Shown: positions 56,175 through 64,000 of the stretch, piece after piece
Layout of the letters: every line of letters begins with the position of its first letter
How positions within the stretch are numbered: position 1 is the stretch's first letter
Program-made: the position numbers and the translations under genes
Notes under the pieces: model-generated
The model's input: only the letters and a program-made list of their open reading frames with translations
Told to the model about the DNA's origin: nothing
The model's database searches: none
Assembly (NCBI GenBank): GCA_027946555.1
Contig: JAPEVC010000028.1
Span: forward strand, 143,214 to 207,213
Source of the DNA: Gnomoniopsis sp. IMI 355080
Lineage: Eukaryota > Ascomycota > Sordariomycetes > Diaporthales > Gnomoniaceae
Direction: 5' to 3'
Length of the DNA: 64,000 nucleotides

Positions 56175-59100
56175 ATGACCATGGGTAGAGCCAAGCGTTG
56201 GTGGCGTCGTTATATTTTACATCACGATGGCAACGACTCAGCAGGCAATGATACAGATGGCACAGCTACCCCGGTGCCTTCGACAGACACTGGCGAAAGC
56301 ACACGAAGATTCACAAACGCGGCGCCATACCATCCCGTCACATCTGATAGCGAACAGGAAGCAGAACTCCAGTTGCAAGCATCACGTCGCATATGTTGCA
56401 TATGGGACGATGCGTACAAAGAGCTCAGCGAGCTTAACCCTGGACTAGTCGCGGACTATGAGGTAGCCTTAAAACAAGCTATCACAGAGTCAACTGATCT
56501 GGCCCAGAATATTCCTCAATCCCGGAAGATGACGTCTATAATCAATACGAAGTTGAAGACACTTGAAGAGAAAGAGTGGAAGTTGAAGTATAAGGGTCAT
56601 GAACTGAAGATGAAGGACCTCATTGAGCCTGTGGTGAGCATTGTGGCATGTAAGTAATGGCTCTGGCGAGGTTGATCCATTTTTGTTAATTTGAGAGTAT
56701 TACAGGGGCAAAAAGCTACATTGGCAACTCGGTGGGATCATCCGCTCCAGCCTCACTCGCCTGGGCAGGTGTCTGCTTACTTCTCCCGGTGTGTTATAGA
56801 TGCTCCAGCACTCGTGAACCTGCCCGCATTGTGTCTCGCTCTTCTAATCTGATTGCTGCAGCTTCTTCTTAATCCTTCACTTCAAAGTAAAGGCCGTATC
56901 AAAGCATTGGGCGCTCTCGCGGAAACTATAAATCGATGCCATTTTAGGGAAGCCTTGTACCAAAGGCGGTATGAAAATAAGCAAGAAGTGGACTCAACGG
57001 CCAGCGGGACTTATTACTACGAAAGTTTCAAGAGTCTGTGTATCAAGATATTGACTTTTCAGACCACTTGCGTCGGTGCATTGTCTCGCAATCTTTTGAT
57101 AAGAGATATGTTCAAGTGGGAGGATTGGGATACCCTCATGGCCGCTGTAAACACTCAGGAAAGAGACCTGCAACAGACGGAGGACCTTCTTAAGGACCTG
57201 GAAAATGAGAATCAGCTCAACAACTCGGAGAAAAGGCATGCCGCCATAGTCGAAATGACCAGTACCATACAACGAGAGCTGGAGCACATTAGGAACATGA
57301 TTGAGGAAACGAAAGGCTCGGCCACGTTGAGTTGGCTGGCCACATCTGTCGACCCCTCTTCAAATTACAACGCAGCCAGGAAAAAGCATGGTCAGATTTG
57401 TCGCTCAGGAGTATGGTTGGTAGAAAGCGTAGAGTTCAAGATGTGGACTCAAGAGCCCAAGTCGCTTCTTTGGCTTCACGGGAAGGGTGAGACAAATTCT
57501 TCGTGATTCGACATAATGACAATTAAGTTGAACCAAAGCTGACTACAAGAATGGTTATAGCTGGAGGTGGAAAGACTATCCTGAGGTACCGCTTCCCATT
57601 CCCCAACGTCTCTCATAGTGCGGCTCTTCTGCCGCGCCCCTGGAGCCCTTGTTCTAACCAGCGCGCAGTTCAACAGTCATTCACTATCTCGAAACGCAGT
57701 TTGGTATGGACCTTAATACTGCGATTGCATATTACTACTTTGACTTCCAGAAAATCGACACACAGACGACTGAAGCCCTGCTGCGGTCTGTAGTAGCCAA
57801 TCTCTGCAGGCAGAGGCCAAGCCTACCAGGCGACATTGTCCAATGGCACAAAGTGAACAAGTCTCCTTCAATGGAAGATCTTGAACGCGTATTGAAGACC
57901 GCTATGGAGGATTTCTCCAACGTCTTTATCATTGTGGATGCACTTGATGAGTGTCCAATCTCAGAGCGAGGTGAAGTTCTAGGCGTTATTCAAAGATTAA
58001 AGGACAGTGGGCCTGCAAATCTCCACTTGCTGCTAACCAGTCGCCCGGAGACGGATATTCGGTTTTCCATGGAACCTCTCTGTAAAGAATCCGAGAGAAA
58101 CGCATGGACAGTCGACTTGCAGCTCCACAGGCACGAAGTTGACGCGGATATAGCCACCATAATTGACGAGGCTTTTGAACGTCACCCTTTTGCCGTATGG
58201 TCAGACGGGAATCGACGCAAATGCAGAGAATTATTGATTCAGAAAGCCCACGGAATGTGAGTTTCAACACGCTTGATAATATATGCAAAGTCCAGCATAT
58301 GCTGACTGTAAAATTAAATAGGTTCCAATATGTTACGCTGCAAATTGAGGGGCTTAGGAATCAAGGTTCCAACGAGATCAGCAGACAGAATATCCTGAAA
58401 AATTTTCCAGATGGTCTAAAAGAAATATATGATAGGATATTGTTGCAGATTCCGAAGGCCGACCGCAAGACTGCGCACCGCGCCTTGCAGTGGCTTGCTT
58501 TTTGCGACGATGAGCTCAGCGTGGGCGAGCTCGCGGAGGTTGCCATTATCGACAGTGATATTCCTCATGCCCGGACCAATACCGATCTTCTTGCATTTCG
58601 GCGACTCGATCCGCCAGAGAGAATCTTATCCATGCTCCAGGGTCCAGTGGTAGTTTCTGAAGACCTCCGCAGCGACAATGACATCTACAATAGCAGCGAT
58701 GATGACAGCGACATCGGTATCGATGCTGAGCCCAACACCCATGCGCATCGTGGCTTTAAGAACGATTTTCGCACTGTGCTGCTCTCCCATTTCACTGTCA
58801 AGGAGTATTTGGCAGAGGAAAAAGACACGCTCAGCACTACTATCTGGATGGAATTTTCTATGGACGACGTGTCAGCGAAAACACTTATCGCAGAGTCATA
58901 TTTATGGTACTTTGTATATCTGAGTGAAGTGCTCCACGCATCCATCTCTAACCTTGAATGGATGGTCGCCAGAGAATCCAGACGCGTGGAATTACAGGCA
59001 TGGTGGAGTACCGGTCATGAAGGACTTCGTCAAGCCGACTCATTGCCCTTACATAATTGGTCTACACGCTTGGCAACTCTGGTGACTCAAATTCTGACCA

Positions 59101-60071
59101 CGGGCAGCAGGTCATTTGGCATGTACTGGGCTTGGTATACTAACGAACGCATAGATTGGCTGCCATTCGGAGCGAGCAAAATGTTCAGCAGTACGGGCGG
59201 CACAGCTTCGTTTCCCCTCCTCCAATTTTTGATCCAAGGTTTTGAGCGGCTTTCACTTTTCGTTTTAAATCAAGAACTTTATCCAGTCAACCAAACAGCG
59301 GGACCATATGGAACAGCACTTACAGCCGCCGCTCATGGAGGCAGGTACCGCGTGCTTAAAGTTCTTCTTGAGGCTGGGGCCGATCTATACATTTTTCACG
59401 TCCAGGGCTCCCAATACGCATGTGCTCTGGGTGCAGCTATCTGCAGAGGCCACTACGAATGCTTTGTTGCTTTGATGGAAGATCAGAACACGTTGAATAC
59501 CTATTCAAAGACCTACAACTACTGGCCATTAGAAACGGTCGCCGGCTCTGCAACTACAACATGTCCGTGGCAGGTCAAGAGAAAGATGCTTGAGCATCTA
59601 CTTAAGCTGAATCGAGACATTAGATGTCTTGAACCCTGGCCAGGCGCCGCTTTAGTCCGCGCTGCAGATTGTTCCGAGCCGGAAGCAATTGACTTTCTGA
59701 TCGACAAAGGCGCAGCTATCGAAGGCAAGATGCCCGTCGACCATCATTCACGTCTCGAATATGAGTCCATTCAGACCACATCATTACAAATGGCTGTTGC
59801 GAGACTGTTTCCAGGCAATATTAAGCGACTCATTGTACGTGGTGCGATTGTGGATCCTTTGTCTGCAGATTGGCGTATCTTTCAAAACCGACTTAGCTCA
59901 GCGCCTTGGGTGTCTGTCCAGCGTCAACAAGGCATACGTGTGCGCTATTTCCAAGAGGTCTTTCAACATGGGTATGAAGCCTCTGTTCCGGCGGAATCTG
60001 ATATCGATGCCGATATTGAGCGCTGGATGAAGTTGTGTGATTCTGAACTTGACGTGGGTATATCGCAGTAA
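56175..60071 (+). CDS. NWD-NACHT NTPase, NLR-like, with ankyrin-like C-terminus
   Basis: Six exons (56175-56649, 56706-56788, 56862-57486, 57561-57585, 57669-58256, 58322-60071) join in frame to 1181 residues. The N-terminal third is the fungal NWD/NACHT_N domain (IEPVVSIVAWAKSYIGNSV, LAWAGVCLLLPLLLNPSLQ). The NACHT domain follows: Walker A LHGKAGGGKTIL at about 393, split over exon 3 and the 25-base exon 4; AYYYFDFQ; Walker B VFIIVDALDECP; LHLLLTSRPE. After GMFQYVTLQIEGLR comes a winged-helix-like part (LPxGL-type FPDGLKEIYDRILLQI). The C-terminal 300 residues carry weak ankyrin-like repeats (GTALTAAAHGGRYRVLKVLLEAGADLY). Related proteins are nucleotide-driven switches in fungal non-self recognition and programmed cell death; the ligand and effector are unknown here. 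Confidence 0.9.
57561..57585 (+). other. 25-base microexon completing the Walker A motif
   Basis: Between a GTGAGA..TAG intron and a GTACCG..CAG intron; it codes for part of GKAGGGKTILS. Skipping it would delete the phosphate-binding Lys-Thr and shift the frame. Confidence 0.75.
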
Positions 60072-61054
60072 TTGTTCATAGTCAATAACAAACCTCTGTT
60101 CCTCAAGTCCAACAAGTATCGTGATACCTACTGTCTTTCTCTTTCCGGGCTCCGTATCGGTAAGCGGCTGAGGATGGGTTCGCCGCTGTTCGCAGCAAAA
60201 AACCTTCCATATAGACGCAGTTATAGGTTATGAGAAGCACGAGACAGCAAAGTTATGTGATTAGGGGCTAAAGCAGAATGGGCTTGCGTAGCAGCAGCAG
60301 GTGTATCTGCCTTGTCGGGCCTCATTACCAGAGCCCAGTCTAATGAAGATTGACCTTGAAGACGTCTATCATACCTCCATTGTTGCCTCGGCTGTAGACT
60401 TTGCCATGGCGCAGCTTGACAAACCTCACCCGGAATGTATGTACGAGTTTGCCGTAAACCGGGCACTGCTTCATGTTTGATTCTGGGAGGCTTTTACGGC
60501 CTTCAATACACCGACTGATGACATTCTATTGATGTCCTCCCTGCCCCTGCGTATTCAATCGGCATAAACACTTACACGCCCATTGACTAAAACTTCACAC
60601 CTGAGTCCCTCGCCGCGTTGTAAGGAATCTTTGCCCCTATGAGTAGCTTCCACATCAGCATACAGCCCTAGTGGTGTTAGCGACAAGAAGCTGAAGTGGA
60701 CGTTTGGGTCAGAGGCCATAAAACTCTCATTAAAAGTAATATAAAGAGTAATAAATCAAGTATTAGGCAAAATACTTGATTTATTACTCTCTATATTACT
60801 TCTAATTATAGGCCTCTGACTATCAATTAGATTTATTTGTTGCTAAAACTTTCTTCAGGTATTAATAAAACTAGCCATTTGTAACTTGCTCCGACACCTC
60901 ACCTCCATCTGCATACTTATGACTGGCCATTCACAATCGTAATGTAAGGAATGTGTGACTTGTCAATATTTTGTCTAGGATATAATCTCAGCCTCTACAA
61001 ATTCCAGAACCTGTCTGCGTGATGTTAACCCTGCCGGGCCTGGGTGCTCTCTCC
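60072..61054. other. Intergenic, with a fold-back element
   Basis: About 1 kb with no gene seen except the inverted repeat at 60708-60820. Confidence 0.55.
60708..60820. mobile_element. MITE-like fold-back element
   Basis: The outer 10 bases GTCAGAGGCC (60708-60717) recur inverted as GGCCTCTGAC (60811-60820). Inside, 31-base arms at 60734-60764 and 60771-60801 are complementary with one mismatch around a 6-base loop (AGGCAA). The whole could fold into one long hairpin. It codes for nothing; size and structure suggest a small non-autonomous transposable element or its relic. No target-site duplication is obvious. Confidence 0.65.
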
Positions 61055-61995
61055 TCAGTCTGACATGATGCTAGCTACGAGAGGATCAATTCTCAACTGT
61101 TCCCAGTTCTCGGCCTTTGCGTTCAGTGCTATATCAACAGCTTCCCGAGCCACTTTGGCGGTCAACTGGATATCTCCTGTGCGCGTTGCATATCCTGAAA
61201 AGCAGCAGACATATCCTGACACATGGATGTAGTAGATGATCTTCTGCAAGTCTATGTGCAGCCCGGACGCTCGATATGAAGAAAACATAGCGGACAAAAG
61301 GACCCGGCCTGGCGAAAACCCACCGTTCACCATGTCGGGGTTGAACCTATCGTCTAGCTATACTTCGACCGCAAAGTGAGCCAGATCGAAGTATGTCGGC
61401 GCGCACGTGACAGATTCCCAGTCAATCACATGTATTCTTGGGAGGCTTTCACTGTTGTTCGCTGTGTCTAGCGACAGAAGTCCGTTGCCTGCCCTCAGAG
61501 TTCCGTTAGCAAAATACAATGTGATTCTGTGTTTCGAGCTTACCAGAAGTCTCCCATTATCAATGGGTGATCAGCTGACTTTGCTTCTCGATCTAGAAGG
61601 CTCTGGATTTCTTCCAGACAACTGTGCTCTTCAAAGCTCAGCGCAACTTCCATATTGCTAAGATACAGGATTATGTCTCTAACAGTATATTTCAATGTAG
61701 CATCCAGGGCCCACACGTTAGTCTTAAAGCATGATGATAGGTTGCAAGATTCAGGAGATGGCGTGTCGTTATGCTTGCCGGCCAAGAGTCCATGAAGTCG
61801 TGCGAGCCCAATGCCGAGAGATAGCCCGATCTCGCGGCATATAATGGGACTTCTTAACATGTCCGATAGCCAAGACTGAAGTCCAATGTGCTTCTTACAT
61901 GGAGCATCTGGTGTTCTCTCATAGGCAGGAAGTGCCACATCTTCCAGTATTAGAACCGCATTTGGCTCATTGTACCTGTCATTTCGGGGAGTCAT
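61055..61995 (-). pseudogene. Aminoglycoside-phosphotransferase-like (APH fold) gene, broken
   Basis: Fragments of a fungal APH/ChoK-type protein on the minus strand. Exon-like part 1 (61995 to about 61544) reads AVLILEDVALPAYERTP, ICREIGLSLGIGLARLHGLL and ends at the catalytic-loop motif HPLIMGDFW. A GTAAGC..GAG intron joins it in frame to AGNGLLSLDTANNSESLPRIHVIDWESVTCAPTYFDLAHFAVEV, where DWE is the metal-binding motif. The frame then hits a TAG stop at 61358-61360 and continues without shift as LDDRFNPDMVNGGFSPGRVLL down to 61055. The N-lobe upstream of 61995 is missing or degraded. The usual HGD motif of the catalytic loop reads MGD. Lacking an N-lobe and with a premature stop, it is most likely a pseudogene. 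Confidence 0.72.
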
Positions 61996-62083
61996 CCTGG
62001 CGGTTCGGCCTCAAGGCGAGGTTGGAGGTGAAATCCTCCGACGGTTCGCAAGGTGTAGACCTCTCCAATCTCACCCACCTGTA

Positions 62084-62104
62084 CTGATAGTATACCTAGG
62101 TAGG
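62084..62104. repeat. Dispersed TACCTAGGTAGGTA-type palindrome
   Basis: Reads TATACCTAGGTAGGTGAAG, another copy of the CCTAGG family, just upstream of the broken APH-like gene. Confidence 0.6.
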
Positions 62105-63787
62105 TGAAGCTCCTGTCGAAGGAGGCAGAGAGGAAATTATTGAGCCTGCTGGAGTACGGATGAGGTCTCTAGTATAGGAGTCCTAAAACAATAGGTACAC
62201 CGAAGATTTAGATTTTTTCATCCTGATTTGAGGGCGCTTCGATAAGGGGATACACATCAGAACCTCCCTAGTCTATATAAGGTGTAAGCGTAGCCGTATA
62301 AATATTATTAGCTGATTACGTTACGCGAAGGTCAGCGCGACATGCATTATAAGTCCAGCATTGCAACATCGCGGCGACTGAAAATCATATAGCAGCATAA
62401 TACCTACTAAAACTGTCATCTGCAGCGTATATATAAACCTTGCCCAGGTAGACCTCTGGAAAACACCTTCCACAAATTACCTGTCGCAATGTTATTATCC
62501 ACGCCCACCACTAGGTACAGTAGCACCGACTTTATATATATGATATGTTTCTTATAACTTAGGTAATAATTAAACGAGATAACAGAGCTTACTGCCACGA
62601 TAATTGCAATCGGAAGGGGTATAATGCTATTTGCAGGTGGTACTACAGACTTATTTGCGTGTCTATAAAGGGCAAGACCGGGGGGGCCAGAATAGCAAGC
62701 GGGGCCTTGATCCCTGCAGGGCCATCTGGTGGGCTTACCTCATCAGCACCCCTGCCAAACGCAGACCAACCCAAAACACCAAAGCAGTCTAACGGGATTG
62801 TTTTACTGGCTTTCCTTTTTTCTTCATTTTGGCCACAACTTTGTTTTAAGACCAACAGTACTATATAATAATACTGTGCTTCTTTGCCAGTGGACGTCCT
62901 TAGTGCCATCACACCCTCCCAAGCAATTCGACTTGATCACACACAGTATTCGAGCTGCCCTCCACCCGTGGACCATGCTCGAATCTCAACACTTCTTTCT
63001 CACTGCATTAAAACAAAACCTAATGCACATCATGATCGCAGGCCACTACGAGTACGAGCGCCAGAACTGGCCGTCTCCTGGAATATATTCCTGGCAGCAG
63101 CTCTTGCGATCTTGACATCGTGCTTTTATTGCACCTGCGCCAATGGTCCGTGCTTACAAACCTGCCAAAACACCATTCAAATCACCTGCTCCAGCAAAAC
63201 CTATCAACAAGAACAATCTTGCCTTCTTCTGCTCCTCCAGCTCCAACGCTGACTTCTATCCCGGTTCATGATCGGCGTACATCGAACAGCCCGTTCCCAA
63301 TTCATGCAACCGAGCTTGAGACTGATCCACCCTGCCACGCAGAGAACGCCGCACCTCAACAAGACTCGACTCCATCACAATCGCCGGCCGACCGAGGCCC
63401 CCTCATTTTCAGTCATGGCGTCCTCAATATCGGCCTCTGGCTGCAAGTCCGCCTTCTTTGCCTGCCGACATCCACTCAGCTGCCGCGCACAACCTGCTTT
63501 GCTCTGGGAACAAGATCTAGCTAAGCATCACCGATAGCTGACTATCCGGCTGCGTGGAATTGTATGTTGGGGACTTGCAACTGAGGGTGTCGTGTAGCGT
63601 AAGGTGGCTGTGATGTCATAGAAGCATGTACGCCTGGCTGCTGGGGGTCTGGGAAGCGGAAGATTGCCGAGCAGACGAAGTTGGCCCTCAATGGTCGCAA
63701 ACGCCGACGACAATCCAACTCTTCAAACCCAGTCGAGACTCTGGTTGTGACCTCATCTAACGCTTGGTTGCGCCAGCATTAGACACG
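62105..63787. other. Intergenic, no supported gene
   Basis: About 1.7 kb. Several overlapping ORFs occur in 62643-63713 on both strands. A plus-strand ATG near 63144 opens a 42-codon Pro/Lys/Ser-rich ORF, but no domain is recognisable and I do not call it. Confidence 0.45.
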
Positions 63788-63896
63788 ATGAATGAGCCTT
63801 CGCACTCAGATAAGGAGGTACTGGCCCTGCTCCAGACACGATAAACGAGCCAATGAACGAGCCTTCGCACTCAGATGAGGGGATGCTGGCCCTCTG
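63788..63896 (+). repeat. 65-base tandem duplication around a start codon
   Basis: ATGAA(T/C)GAGCCTTCGCAC followed by TCAGAT occurs at 63788 and again at 63853. The first copy runs into a stop after 18 codons (MNEPSHSDKEVLALL...). The second stays open to the window end. Several substitutions separate the copies. Confidence 0.7.
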
Positions 63897-64000
63897 CGGG
63901 AAGGAAGACGAAGAGGAAGACGAAGAGGAAGACGAAGAGGAAGACGAAGAGGAAGACGAAGAGGAAGACGAAGAGGAAGACGAAGAGGAAGACGAAGAGG
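63853..64000 (+). CDS. Start of an acidic repeat protein, cut by window end
   Basis: An ATG at 63853 begins MNEPSHSDEGMLALCGK and enters a 12-base tandem repeat (GAAGACGAAGAG) coding for Glu-Asp-Glu-Glu that is still running at the last base. Only 49 codons are visible. Acidic Glu/Asp repeats occur in nuclear and transposon-associated fungal proteins, but no domain is seen here. It may equally be a non-coding microsatellite that happens to be open. Confidence 0.35.
   Translation, partial: MNEPSHSDEGMLALCGKEDEEEDEEEDEEEDEEEDEEEDEEEDEEEDEE
63904..64000 (+). repeat. 12-base tandem repeat, about 8 copies, continuing past the window
   Basis: Perfect repeats of GAAGACGAAGAG from 63904 to the end of the window. 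The true length cannot be seen. Confidence 0.9.

Noticed and set aside
62643..63713. Overlapping ORFs at the right end
   Set aside because: None shows a domain, a supported start or splice sites that join into a longer frame; composition looks like repeat-derived DNA.
63904..64000. CRISPR-like array
   Set aside because: It is a perfect 12-base tandem repeat without spacers; a microsatellite in a eukaryotic genome.
1..64000. tRNA or rRNA genes
   Set aside because: No cloverleaf or rRNA-like stretch was noticed by eye; a covariance-model search would be needed to exclude small RNAs.

Overview
The window is chromosomal DNA of a filamentous ascomycete (Pezizomycotina, probably a sordariomycete; the class is inference). 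Genes lie on both strands as single units and are broken by short GT..AG introns of about 40-110 bases. The families are typical of such fungi: Zn2Cys6 regulator, HET domain, NWD-NACHT NLR-like protein, highly reducing polyketide synthase (HR-PKS), several cytochrome P450s and a DHA2-type MFS pump. Exon joins were worked out by hand from splice sites, reading phase and family motifs; no search was run.

Left part (1-12.4 kb): 3' part of an MFS efflux pump; an FSH-type serine hydrolase (-); an AflR-like Zn2Cys6 regulator (+); an unusual fusion of an HDDC2/YfbR-type HD nucleotidase with a UMP/CMP-kinase-like domain (+); an aldehyde dehydrogenase (-); and a small secreted protein with signal peptide and Kex2-like site (-).

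Centre (14.8-44.0 kb): a candidate secondary-metabolite cluster. In order: FAD-linked (BBE-type) oxidase (-), a tandem pair of FkbM/METTL24-like methyltransferase-fold proteins (+,+), a 2713-residue HR-PKS with KS-AT-DH-cMT-ER-KR-ACP and no release domain (-), a P450 (+), a small SAM methyltransferase (+), a self-sufficient P450-reductase fusion of CYP505 type (-), a second P450 (+), a 250-residue multi-pass membrane protein (-) and a GMC oxidoreductase (+). The HR-PKS would build a C-methylated reduced chain. The P450s, GMC and FAD enzymes would oxidise it and the methyltransferases decorate it. The FSH hydrolase near the left edge is a candidate release enzyme, with the regulator and MFS pump as control and export. 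I do not recognise the product.

Right part (44.9-64 kb): accessory-type DNA with a HET-domain protein, a decayed and shortened second HR-PKS, a small Cys-rich protein, a short coiled-coil-like protein, an NWD-NACHT protein with a weak repeat-like C-terminus, a broken APH-like gene, a fold-back element and, at the very end, the start of an acidic repeat protein. AT-rich patches and a recurring TACCTAGGTA-type palindrome lie between genes.
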